From the NCBI GenBank assembly GCA_028703175.1, contig JAQVNJ010000039.1, positions 1-43,126 on the forward strand: 43,126 nucleotides of DNA. Direction: 5' to 3'. Under the pieces are notes generated by a model. It made no database searches. It was given only the letters and a program-made list of their open reading frames with translations, and was not told where the DNA came from. Positions within the stretch are counted from its first letter, which is position 1, and the number at the start of each line of letters is the position of its first letter. The stretch is from JAAYCB01 sp012744395. Lineage in GTDB: Bacteria > Planctomycetota > Planctomycetia > Pirellulales > Thermoguttaceae. Below are positions 26,814 to 35,258 of the stretch, piece after piece. Made by a program: the position numbers and the translations under genes.

Positions 26814-28322
26814 GTGACCAAGGTTTCTTGCTCTGCGTTGTCGGTGCTGATGGTTGTTTTGGCCGCCGCGGCCGCGGCCGACGTCGACCTGGTGACGATC
26901 CCCCGCCGCGAAGGCACGCAGCTTACGATCTACAACTCCGACGACATCACGATGGTCCGGGAGCACCGGCTGCTGACGGTCAAGCAGGGGATCAATCGCA
27001 TCCAGTTCACCTGGGCCGAAACGCTGATCGATCCGACGAGCATCGATTTCCGCATTCTGGACCACGAGGACCAGGTCGATCTGATCGACACCACCTATCC
27101 GCCGGGTCGAAACGACGCCCTCCAGTGGAACATCCACAGCCAGTTCGCCGGCAAGATCGCCGTCGAAATCCGCTACTTCACCAGCGGGATCACGTGGGCG
27201 GCCAGCTATGTGGGGCTCGCCAACGCCGATGAGACGAAGCTGGACCTGACCGGCTATGTCCACGTGGAGAACCGTTCGGGCGAGCTTTACGACAACGCCC
27301 AGATCCGGCTCGTCGTCGGCACGATCAACCTGGTCGAGAAGATTGCCGACCTGGCACAGCGGCCCGCCCCGGGCACGACGTATGGGCAAGCGTCCCCGGC
27401 CGCAAAGCCGGAAATGCGGCGGCAGTTGGCCGAAAAGTCCGACGAGTACCTGTTCCGGGCCCGCGGCGGCAAGCTCGATCGCGGGATGGCCGTCGACAAG
27501 GCCAAGGATGTCAAGAAGCAGGGCCTCTCGGAATACTTCCTGTTCACGATCGAGGGGCGCGAGACGATCGAGGACGGGCAGCCGATGCGGCTGGTCTCGA
27601 TGAAGGTCGGCGACGTCCCCCTGGAGTGCCTCTACAAGCTGAGCGACCGCGACGGCGGCACGGCGTTCGCCAAGTATTACCGCTTCAAGAATCTCAAGCT
27701 GATTGGCCGGGACGGCAAGGAGAATCCCCTTGCCGATATGGAGAATCTGGGCGTTTCCCCCTTGCCCAACGGCTCCGTGCGGCTGTTCTCGGAATACCCG
27801 AACAAGGACCTGGCCTACGTCGGCGGGACTGAAATTAAGCATGTGCCGATCGGCGATCGGGTCGAGGTCAACGTGGGCCCCGACACCGAGATCACGATCA
27901 CCCGGCGGCTGAAGGATCAGAAGATCACCGATACCATCGCCAGGCAGTACGAGCGGCGGCTCGACGACGAGTTCATCCGGCACTACGACCTGATCGACTA
28001 CGACGAGACGTTTTTTTATGAGGAAGAGATCGTCTCGGGCAAGGCCGCCCCGGTAAAGGTCGAAATCGAGCGGGCGTTCGACGCCGGCGTGGTCCTCTGG
28101 TCCGGCGAGAATCCGCCCGCCGACTGGAATGCCAGCCGGCCCGGCGCGTACGTCGACCTGCACACGGTGCCCGGCCGGGTCGAACGGGTTGACGAAACCC
28201 ATCTGAAATACTTCCTCGACCTCGAGCCGGGCAAGAAGACGTTCGTCACGTACAGCGTCACCTACAAGCGGCGCAAGGTCGGCCCGGAACTGAATACCGA
28301 AAAAATCCGCCGGCCACTTTGA
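26814..28322 (+). CDS. secreted DUF4139-type protein, copy A
   Basis: A 502-residue secreted protein of the DUF4139 type, a family with no established biochemical function; related MuiA-type proteins were named for mucoidy inhibition. The GTG start gives a signal peptide (SCSALSVLMVVLAAAAAA). The mature protein opens with LVTIPRREGTQLTIYNSDD, then beta-rich sections IRYFTSGITWAASYVGLAN and IRLVVGTINLVEKIADLAQ that mark the family. A low-complexity linker (about 185-225) precedes a C-terminal beta-domain with EYFLFTIEGRETIEDG and VTYSVTYKRRKVGPE. No coiled coil of the kind seen in MuiA is present. It is the first of three tandem paralogs and shares almost all of its first 80 mature codons with copy B at nucleotide level. 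A periplasmic or envelope role is inferred from the signal peptide. Confidence 0.85.
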   Translation: MTKVSCSALSVLMVVLAAAAAADVDLVTIPRREGTQLTIYNSDDITMVREHRLLTVKQGINRIQFTWAETLIDPTSIDFRILDHEDQVDLIDTTYPPGRNDALQWNIHSQFAGKIAVEIRYFTSGITWAASYVGLANADETKLDLTGYVHVENRSGELYDNAQIRLVVGTINLVEKIADLAQRPAPGTTYGQASPAAKPEMRRQLAEKSDEYLFRARGGKLDRGMAVDKAKDVKKQGLSEYFLFTIEGRETIEDGQPMRLVSMKVGDVPLECLYKLSDRDGGTAFAKYYRFKNLKLIGRDGKENPLADMENLGVSPLPNGSVRLFSEYPNKDLAYVGGTEIKHVPIGDRVEVNVGPDTEITITRRLKDQKITDTIARQYERRLDDEFIRHYDLIDYDETFFYEEEIVSGKAAPVKVEIERAFDAGVVLWSGENPPADWNASRPGAYVDLHTVPGRVERVDETHLKYFLDLEPGKKTFVTYSVTYKRRKVGPELNTEKIRRPL

Positions 28323-28499
28323 CGCCTCGCGAGTGTAATGAGTCACAAACCGGTTCGCAGAACGGGTCTCCCGGCCCGTCGAGACTCTGCACGGCCGGCG
28401 CGTTGCGATTGGAGACAGGTTATCGAGACCGGTCCTGCGCGTGGAAACACAAGCCAACGAACTGTTATCACCGCCTTGATCGAGGATTGGAGCCAAGCC

Positions 28500-29984
28500 A
28501 TGCCATTCAGAACCACGCGGATCGCACTCTCCCTGCTGCTTGCCCTGGCAGTCCAGGCGGCGGCGGACGTCGACCTGGTGACGATCCCCCGCCGCGAAGG
28601 CACGCAGCTTACGATCTACAACTCCGAAGACATCACGATGGTCCGGGAGCACCGGCTGCTGACAGTCAAGCAGGGGATCAACCGCATCCAGTTCACCTGG
28701 GCCGAGACGCTGATCGACCCGACGAGCATCGATTTCCGCATCCTCGATCACGAGGGCCAGGTCGATCTGATCGACACCACCTATCCGCCGGGCCGAAACG
28801 ACGCCTTGCAGTGGAACATCCACAGTGGCATCGCCGGCAAGATCCCTGTCGAAATCCGCTACTTCACCAGCGGGATCACCTGGGCGGCCACCTACGTGGG
28901 CATCGCCAACCAGGACGAGACGCGGATGAAACTGACTGGCTACATCCGCGTGGAGAACAATTCTGGCGAGCTCTACGACAACGCCCAGACCCGGCTCGTT
29001 GTCGGCACAATCAACCTCGTGGAAAAGATCGCCGACTTGGCCCGGCGGCCGGCGCCCGGCGACCGGCCCCCGCCGCCGGCCGAGCCGCCTGCCCGGGAAA
29101 GACAGGCCGCCGGCCGTGCCCTGATGGACGCCGTGGTCCTCGCCGAGTCGAAATCCGAAGAGGCCAAGGAGGTCATCAAGCAGGGGCTCTCCGAATACTT
29201 CCTGTTCTCGATCGAGGGCCGCGAGACGATCGAGGATCGAGAGCCCAAGCGGCTGGTCTGCCTGGACGTGGCCGACGTGCCGCTGGAATGCCTCTACAAG
29301 CTCACCGACCGCGACGGCGGCAAGCAGTTCACCAAGTTCTACCGCTTTGAGAACAAGATGATTCTCGATGACCAGGGGAAAGAGAAGGACCTGCCGGCGA
29401 TGGAAAACCTGGGACTCTCGCCGCTGCCCGACGGCGCGGTGCGGCTGTTCTCGGAATACGCCAACCGCGACCTGGCCTACGTCGGCGGGACGGACGTGAA
29501 ATACGTGCCGATCGGCGATCGGGTGGAGGTCAGCGCGGGACCTGACAGCGACGTGACGATCACCCGGCGGCTGAAGGACCAGAAGACCTCGGGCATCGTC
29601 GCCCGGCAGTACAAACGCCGGCTGGACGACGAGTTCGTCTGGCTCCACGACCTGGTCGACTACGAGGAGACGTTCGTGTACGAGGAGGAGATCGTCTCGG
29701 GCAAACCCGTGGCGATCCAGGCGGAGATCGAGCGGCGGTTCGACGGCAACGTCGTCCTCTGGTCGGGGAAGAATCCGCCGGCCGACTGGAATTCCAACGA
29801 AGCAGGGGCGTATGTCGACCTGCACGAGGTGCCGGGCCGGGTGGAACGGGTCGACCAGAACCACGTCAAGTATTTTCTCGACCTTGCCCCCGGCGAGAAG
29901 AAGTTCGTCAAGTACAGCGTGACGTACAAGCGCCGCAAGGTCGGACCGGAACTGAACACCGAAAAGAAGCGCGAGCCGCTCTGA
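28500..29984 (+). CDS. secreted DUF4139-type protein, copy B
   Basis: A 494-residue close paralog of copy A, 177 bases downstream of it. The ATG at 28500 has GGAG seven bases upstream and opens a signal peptide (MPFRTTRIALSLLLALAVQA). The first part of the mature sequence is nearly identical to copy A. The linker region (PAPGDRPPPPAEPPARERQ) differs strongly, and the C-terminal domain is similar throughout (EYFLFSIEGRETIEDR, EYANRDLAYVGGTDVKYVP). It contains no recognised catalytic motif. Variation concentrated in the linker suggests structural rather than enzymatic roles, perhaps paired subunits. It probably shares a transcript with copies A and C, since only 57 bases separate its stop from the next gene. 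Confidence 0.85.
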   Translation: MPFRTTRIALSLLLALAVQAAADVDLVTIPRREGTQLTIYNSEDITMVREHRLLTVKQGINRIQFTWAETLIDPTSIDFRILDHEGQVDLIDTTYPPGRNDALQWNIHSGIAGKIPVEIRYFTSGITWAATYVGIANQDETRMKLTGYIRVENNSGELYDNAQTRLVVGTINLVEKIADLARRPAPGDRPPPPAEPPARERQAAGRALMDAVVLAESKSEEAKEVIKQGLSEYFLFSIEGRETIEDREPKRLVCLDVADVPLECLYKLTDRDGGKQFTKFYRFENKMILDDQGKEKDLPAMENLGLSPLPDGAVRLFSEYANRDLAYVGGTDVKYVPIGDRVEVSAGPDSDVTITRRLKDQKTSGIVARQYKRRLDDEFVWLHDLVDYEETFVYEEEIVSGKPVAIQAEIERRFDGNVVLWSGKNPPADWNSNEAGAYVDLHEVPGRVERVDQNHVKYFLDLAPGEKKFVKYSVTYKRRKVGPELNTEKKREPL

Positions 29985-30041
29985 AGCCGAGTCGGACGGA
30001 TGGCTGCGAACAAGACCCGTTTTCCGAATGAGGACTGAACG

Positions 30042-31295
30042 ATGAAACGAACAATCCAAGTTGCCCTGCTGGGCGCCGCATTGGCGGCAATCGCCGGCAC
30101 GGCCGAAGCGCGGATCAAGCTGACCACCCTGCCGGAGCGGGAGAGCGTCCGCATCGACATCCAGAACGGCCGTTTCACCCTCGTCGAGGAGGAACGGACG
30201 GTCAACCTTCAAACCGGCCGCAACCAGGTCGACTTCTCCTGGGCGAACATCAACATCGACAAGGGATCGATCGTGTTTCGCGTGATCAAGGCCGACGGCG
30301 CCGTCAATGTCCTGAACACCAACTATCCGCCGAATGAAAACGCCCTGTATTGGGTCGTCTCGTCCGAGAAGGCGGGCCCGGCGGTGATCCGTATCTCCTA
30401 CCTGATCGGCAACATGGCGGCCGAGCCGAGTTACCAGGCCGTCGTTGAAAACAACGAGAAGGCCCTGCTGATGCAGGTCTACATGACCGTCACGAACACC
30501 TCCGGCGAGAGTTTCGGCGGATGCACCGTCCAGCCGGGGGTCGGCAAGACCGCGGTCCGCTACTTCAATAACGGCGAGCGGAAGCGGATGCTGGCGGCGA
30601 AATTTGCCGGCGTGCCGATCGAGAAGCGCTACGTCTTCGACGCGCAGGTCGACCAGCAGCGGACGCGGATGTATTACCGGCTGGTCAACGACAAGACCAA
30701 CCAGATGGGGATGTTCCCCCTGCCGCACGGCAAGACGCGCTTGTTCATCAAGGAGCCCGGTTCCGGCGACGACGAAGTCCGCAGCCAGGCCTTCCTGGGC
30801 GAGGACTGGGCCCAGTACACGCCGCTGTTCGCGCCGCTGGACCTCTACGTGGGCGTGGCCCAGGATGTCAAGGTGGAGCGGTTCACGATGCAGCCCGAAG
30901 GCGGCCCCAAGGCGGCCTTCGACGAGCTGAGCTGCCCGAGGCTGACGCTCGATGGAAAGGAGTCCGTGACCCAGCCGAAGTTCCGCAACCTCCGCACGCG
31001 CTATCGCTACCGCCTCCAGAATTTCAAGACCGAGGACGGCAAGCCGGTCGCCGTGCCGCTGGTGATCAAGGAGCACGTCGACGGCGAGTGGGTCCTTGAG
31101 AAAGTCGACATGAAGGAGCTCAGCGGCGAGCGGAACAAGCAGACCGAAGAGACGCTGCCCTACGGCGAGTTCTTCAAGGAGAAGCGGATCGATGTGGACA
31201 ACGTCGAGTTCGAGATCAAGCTCCCGCCCACGTCGATCGACACGAAGTACGACCTCTACGTGACGATCCTGCGGAAGAACCGCCGATACGAGTGA
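30042..31295 (+). CDS. secreted DUF4139-like protein, divergent copy C
   Basis: A 417-residue secreted protein. A signal peptide (MKRTIQVALLGAALAAIAGTAEA) is followed by the same order of elements as copies A and B: LTTLPERESVRIDIQNG, then LQTGRNQVDFSWANINIDKGSI, NTNYPPNENALYW and AVIRISYLIGNMAAEPSYQAVV. Residue identity is low and the central low-complexity linker is absent, so the protein is about 80 residues shorter. The C-terminus again ends in a beta-domain (LPPTSIDTKYDLYVTILRKNRRYE). It is the third gene of the tandem set and probably in the same transcript. The relationship to A and B is clear from the ordered motifs; the function is unknown. It may be the ancestral or partner form of the duplicated pair. 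Confidence 0.8.
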   Translation: MKRTIQVALLGAALAAIAGTAEARIKLTTLPERESVRIDIQNGRFTLVEEERTVNLQTGRNQVDFSWANINIDKGSIVFRVIKADGAVNVLNTNYPPNENALYWVVSSEKAGPAVIRISYLIGNMAAEPSYQAVVENNEKALLMQVYMTVTNTSGESFGGCTVQPGVGKTAVRYFNNGERKRMLAAKFAGVPIEKRYVFDAQVDQQRTRMYYRLVNDKTNQMGMFPLPHGKTRLFIKEPGSGDDEVRSQAFLGEDWAQYTPLFAPLDLYVGVAQDVKVERFTMQPEGGPKAAFDELSCPRLTLDGKESVTQPKFRNLRTRYRYRLQNFKTEDGKPVAVPLVIKEHVDGEWVLEKVDMKELSGERNKQTEETLPYGEFFKEKRIDVDNVEFEIKLPPTSIDTKYDLYVTILRKNRRYE

Positions 31296-31836
31296 CCCCT
31301 GGCCGTTGGCCGACACGCCTGCCCGAGCGGGGACGCGGATGCAGTCCGCCGGACATTTCCCCGAGCGCGCTAAGCGCCTCGGTCCGGGGGCCGCCGATGC
31401 GCTTGCCGCCCCGCGGGCGCGGATTCCTTCCCCTGGCCGCCGTTCGTCGACGACTCGACAGCGGTTCGGCGGCCCGCGCCGCATGCACCACCAGCGCGGC
31501 GGACGCCGCACGACCGCAGACTTGCCTGAGCGACGCCGTCCTTCGTTCCGTCTTTCCTTCCGGAGGGCGAGGGCGGGCAATCTCGCCGGCGCAACCGCAC
31601 ACACCCCTCCGGGGAAGGGATACGCGGCAAGAGGCGAGAACGGAGCTCGACCAGCGGGGGGCATAGTAAGAAATCCCCTGACGCCCCCGGCGAACCGCCC
31701 TCCCGCCCCCCGCGCGCTTCCCGAACGACGTCTCAATGCCGCTCGTCAACCTTCAAGCCGTATGTTACGATCAGGGGGCGTCGCTCGGGACGTCCGAGGC
31801 GGCCAGATTCCTCAGATGCCCACGCACGGTACCCCC
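31296..31836. other. intergenic region after DUF4139 trio
   Basis: 541 bases, very GC-rich, with open frames on both strands that are Arg/Ala/Pro-rich and have no ribosome sites, so no gene is called. A weak hairpin near 31361-31380 (GAGCGC...GCGCCTC) could end the DUF4139 transcript. Short inverted repeats of CCCTCC/GGAAGGG type occur near 31610-31620. The last 80 bases probably hold the promoter of the SEC-C-like/TPR gene. Confidence 0.4.
31766..31771 (+). promoter_or_regulatory. candidate -10 element (TACGAT)
   Basis: TACGAT lies 65 bases before the SEC-C-like/TPR start, in a locally less GC-rich stretch (CGTATGTTACGATC). No convincing -35 was found. Confidence 0.3.
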
Positions 31837-33975
31837 ATGGCGATTGATGCATACTCCCCCTGTCCGGGCGGGTCTGGTAAGAAGATCAAATTCTGCTGCA
31901 AGGACCTGCTCGGCGACTTGCAGAAGATCGAACGGATGCTCGAAGCCGAGCAGTACATGGCCTGTCTTGCCCATGTCGAGCGGCTCGAGCAGTCCAATCC
32001 GGATCGTGCCTGCCTGATGGCCACGAAGACCATCCTGTTGCGGCTCACGGGGCGGATGGACGAGGCAAGGCTTGCCGCCGCGGCGTTTCTTGACAAGCAC
32101 CCGGGCAATCCGCTGGCACTCAGCGATGTCGCGTTGTTGACCGCAACGAAGGAGGGTGGCAAAGCATCGCTGCCGATCCTGGAAGAGGCGATCGTTGCCT
32201 CCGAAGACGCGTTTTCCGGGCGGCTCTACGATGCGATCACTGTCGTCGTCCAAGCCCTGCTTTCCGAGGGCCATTTTCTGGCAGCTCGGGCGCTGACGCT
32301 TTTCCAGGCTTCCGTGATGGGGCACAAGGACTCCTCGGTGGAGCTGCTCTTGCGCCTGAATGCGGCCCAGGGCGTCTCCCTGGTGGTCAAGGATGGGCGC
32401 GGCTTGCAGCAATGTCCAAACGACGTTCCCTGGAAGGCCGAGTTCGACGAGGCGTTTCGCCTGGCCGGCCTGGCCCGCTTCTCCGAAGCGGAACGCAAGC
32501 TGGCCGCGCTCAGCGAGGCTGCCGGGCAATCGCCCACCGTCTGGCGAAACCTGGCGAAAATCCGCTCCTGGATGGCTGACAATGACGGCGCCATCGACGC
32601 GTTGCGGCGCTACGCCGCTCTCGACATCAACCGCGACGACGCCGTCGAAGCCGAGGCTCTGGCCCTGTTCCTTGCCGAGGATCCTCTCGGCGATCAGATC
32701 GAGGTGTTCGACGTGATCTATCCGATCGCCGACCCCGACACGCTCCAGGCGAGGTTCAGCGCATCGCATCAAGTTGCAGAGTCGCCGGTCGACCCGAGGG
32801 TGCTCGAGCAGGAAGGGTCGCCTCCGCCGAAGTCGGTTCACCTCTTCTTCGACAAGCCCGTGCCAAAGCCCGGCGATCCGCTCGATCTGAAGACGATTCC
32901 GCGGGTGATCTGCCATGCGTTGTTCTATGGCAAGGAGACCGACAGAGCGGCCCGCCTGGAATGCGTCGATCTGGCCGAGTCCGACCGGCCCTTGATCGGC
33001 GATCTGGTCCGCGCCGCGGGTGGCGAGGTCGGCGCGGAAAAGGTGGATGTCTCCGGCCGGACCTCACGGACCCGCGACATGCTCAATCGCGAGTGGCGCC
33101 TGTCCGATGGGGCCACGCGAGAGGAGTTCCAGAAGTTGGCCGACGCTTATCTGGAGGATGTCCTGCTGCGGTCCTGGCCGGAGATGCCTCTGGGTCTGCT
33201 TGATGGCAAGACGCCTCGCGAAGCGGCACGCGACGGGACGGCGCGCCGCCGCGTGCTCGCGGCAATCCTGGTCGTCGACTTCTGGCTCGAGCAGAGCGGC
33301 GCCCGGTTCGATACGAACCGGCTGCGGAGCGAGTTGGGCCTGCCAACTCTGGAAACCATCGACGCGTCGGAGACGCCGATTGCCGCCTTGCCGCTGGTCC
33401 GGCTGGCGCGGGTCGACGCTGCCAGACTCCCCGATGACGAATTGCTGACCGGATACCGGCGCGCGGTGGCGTTCGGCGCCCAGGCCGCCGTGGAGCGGTT
33501 CGGCCGCGAGATGATCGCCCGCGAAACCCTCGCGGGACGCGAAGAACGGCTCCAAGCCTACCGGCTGCTCTCGCGGATGGCCGACGACCCGGCAGAAGCA
33601 CGGCAGATCGTCCAGTCCGGGCGGCAGGAAGGCATCCAGGCAGGCGGCTCATGCGCCGACTGGGACTTCTGGGAACTCTCGATGTGGTTCGAGCGGATGG
33701 AGGTGGAGGAAATCAACCGGCTGATCGACCACATCCACCGGCAGCACGCCAGCGAGCAGGGCGTCGTGCAGCGGCTGGCGCAGTTGCTGGTACAGATGGG
33801 CTTGCTCCGTCCCGATGGAACCCCCGCCCTCCACCCGTCGGCCGCCGCCAGAAGCAGCAGCCCGATCGCCGTCCCCGGCGACGAGGCGGAGGACTCCGGC
33901 CGCCTCTGGACCCCCGACGGCGTTGCGGGCAGCGAAGGCGAGAAGCCAAAGCTCTGGACGCCGGGGATGGACTGA
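31837..33975 (+). CDS. SEC-C-like zinc motif plus TPR-type protein
   Basis: A 712-residue cytoplasmic protein without signal peptide. It opens with a SEC-C-like motif (YSPCPGGSGKKIKFCC), where C9, C20 and C21 are present but the usual second cysteine is Gly at position 11. Helical TPR-like repeats follow to about residue 270 (EQYMACLAHVERLEQSNPD, GRMDEARLAAAAFLDKHPGN, ARFSEAERKLAALSEAAGQS, DNDGAIDALRRYAALDIN). A long, mainly helical region with no recognised fold follows, and the C-terminus is repetitive (RLWTPDG, KLWTPGMD). I recall similar planctomycete-wide proteins with this altered SEC-C start. The start was chosen for that motif; no Shine-Dalgarno is visible and an ATG seven codons upstream is possible. 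Its role is unknown; SEC-C motifs in other proteins bind zinc and often ribosomes or SecB. Confidence 0.75.
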   Translation: MAIDAYSPCPGGSGKKIKFCCKDLLGDLQKIERMLEAEQYMACLAHVERLEQSNPDRACLMATKTILLRLTGRMDEARLAAAAFLDKHPGNPLALSDVALLTATKEGGKASLPILEEAIVASEDAFSGRLYDAITVVVQALLSEGHFLAARALTLFQASVMGHKDSSVELLLRLNAAQGVSLVVKDGRGLQQCPNDVPWKAEFDEAFRLAGLARFSEAERKLAALSEAAGQSPTVWRNLAKIRSWMADNDGAIDALRRYAALDINRDDAVEAEALALFLAEDPLGDQIEVFDVIYPIADPDTLQARFSASHQVAESPVDPRVLEQEGSPPPKSVHLFFDKPVPKPGDPLDLKTIPRVICHALFYGKETDRAARLECVDLAESDRPLIGDLVRAAGGEVGAEKVDVSGRTSRTRDMLNREWRLSDGATREEFQKLADAYLEDVLLRSWPEMPLGLLDGKTPREAARDGTARRRVLAAILVVDFWLEQSGARFDTNRLRSELGLPTLETIDASETPIAALPLVRLARVDAARLPDDELLTGYRRAVAFGAQAAVERFGREMIARETLAGREERLQAYRLLSRMADDPAEARQIVQSGRQEGIQAGGSCADWDFWELSMWFERMEVEEINRLIDHIHRQHASEQGVVQRLAQLLVQMGLLRPDGTPALHPSAAARSSSPIAVPGDEAEDSGRLWTPDGVAGSEGEKPKLWTPGMD

Positions 33976-34058
33976 CCGCCGACCGTTCCGCCAACACCCG
34001 GTTTGCAGCCCAAACGAATCGGTTGGCCGGCGGGGTGCTCCCCTGCACTGGTTTGCGG

Positions 34059-34064
34059 TATGAT
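34059..34064 (+). promoter_or_regulatory. candidate -10 element (TATGAT)
   Basis: TATGAT preceded by GCGG lies 39 bases before the GTG start of the lactonase-family gene. The context GGTATGAT is identical to that before the DUF4139 trio. No -35 is evident. Confidence 0.35.
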
Positions 34065-34090
34065 CGCCGTGGGCCAGCCAACCTCCACCA

Positions 34091-34095
34091 AGGAG
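34091..34095 (+). promoter_or_regulatory. Shine-Dalgarno fixing a GTG start
   Basis: AGGAG is eight bases before the GTG at 34104. It marks the true start inside a much longer open frame that overlaps the preceding gene. Confidence 0.75.
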
Positions 34096-34103
34096 CCAGC
34101 ACC

Positions 34104-35258
34104 GTGATTTTCGATGCGCATCGCTTCACGGCGACCCTGACGTGTGCCACCCTGGCACTTACCCTGCTGTCTTGCCAAGGGGGCCGGGCCGCCGACTCGG
34201 CGCGGGTCTACTTCGGCACCTACACGCGCGGACTGAGCAAGGGGATCTACCTGGCGCGGTTCGATCTGGAGACCGGCCGCCTCGACGCGCTCCAGCTGGC
34301 GGCCGAACTGGCAAATCCCTCGTTCCTCGCCCTCCACCCCACGCGCCCCCTCGTCTTCGCCGTGGGCGAGATGGCCGATTTCGGCGGCGAGAAGGCCGGC
34401 GCCGTCAGCGCCCTGGCTGTCGATCGGGCGACCGGCAGGCTCGCGTTGCTCAATCAGCAGACATCCGGCGGCGCCCACCCCTGCCACGTCTGCGTCGCCC
34501 CGTCGGGCGACTACGTGCTGGTGGCCAACTACACCAGCGGCAGCCTCGCTTGCTACCCGATCGAAGCGGACGGCAGCCTGGGCGCGATGACCAGCCTCGT
34601 GCGGCACGCGGGCTCGAGCGTCAACTCGCGGCGACAGGCCGGGCCCCACGCGCACTCCATCAATCCCGACCCGGCCGGGCGGTTCTTCTTCGCTGCCGAC
34701 CTCGGACTCGACAAGATTCTTGTCTACCGTCTCGAAAGCGGCCACCTTGTGCCCAACAATCCCCCCTCTGCCGCGCTCGCCCCCGGCTCCGGCCCGCGCC
34801 ACTTCGCGTTTCACCCCGCGGGCCGCTTCGCCTATGTCATCAACGAGCTTGCCTCGACCGTGACCGCATTCCGCTACGACGCCGATCGGGGCCGCCTCGA
34901 TTTGCTCCAGACCCTCTCCACGCTGCCGGAAGGGTTCGACGGCCAGAGCACCACGGCCGAGGTGCAAGTCCATCCGTCGGGCAATTTCCTCTACGGCTCC
35001 AACCGCGGCCACGATAGCATCGCCATCTTCCGCATCCACCCGGAAACGGGAAGACTGACCGCCCGCGGCCACGCCTCGACGCAAGGCAAGATGCCCCGCA
35101 ACTTCGCCATCGATCCGACCGGCCGCTTCCTCCTCGCGGCCAACCAGGACAGCGATCACGTCGTGGTCTTGCGAATCGATCAGGAGAGCGGCAGTCTCCA
35201 GTCAACGGGCCACCACCTGAAGGTCGGCGCGCCGGTGTGCGTGAAGTTCGCCCCTTAA
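34104..35258 (+). CDS. lactonase-family (6-phosphogluconolactonase-like) beta-propeller protein
   Basis: A 384-residue member of the Pgl/YbhE-type lactonase family, a seven-bladed propeller whose cytosolic members hydrolyse 6-phosphogluconolactone. Here a GTG start gives an export signal (FTATLTCATLALTLLSC) with a lipobox-like end at C24, so it is probably an envelope lipoprotein or periplasmic protein rather than the pentose-phosphate enzyme. Family motifs are clear: VYFGTYTRGLSKGIYLARFD, NPSFLALHPTRPLVFAV, GGAHPCHVCVAPSGDYVLVA, GPHAHSINPDPAGRFFFAAD, GSGPRHFAFHPAGRFAYVIN, QGKMPRNFAIDPTGRFLLAA. The length is typical. Its stop codon overlaps that of the convergent epimerase gene. The substrate of exported members is not established. 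Confidence 0.85.
   Translation: MIFDAHRFTATLTCATLALTLLSCQGGRAADSARVYFGTYTRGLSKGIYLARFDLETGRLDALQLAAELANPSFLALHPTRPLVFAVGEMADFGGEKAGAVSALAVDRATGRLALLNQQTSGGAHPCHVCVAPSGDYVLVANYTSGSLACYPIEADGSLGAMTSLVRHAGSSVNSRRQAGPHAHSINPDPAGRFFFAADLGLDKILVYRLESGHLVPNNPPSAALAPGSGPRHFAFHPAGRFAYVINELASTVTAFRYDADRGRLDLLQTLSTLPEGFDGQSTTAEVQVHPSGNFLYGSNRGHDSIAIFRIHPETGRLTARGHASTQGKMPRNFAIDPTGRFLLAANQDSDHVVVLRIDQESGSLQSTGHHLKVGAPVCVKFAP

Noticed and set aside
26757..31736. A 1659-codon minus-strand open frame spanning all three DUF4139 genes
   Set aside because: Striking in length, but it is antisense to three genes with signal peptides and ribosome sites. Its repetitive appearance simply mirrors the duplication on the other strand.
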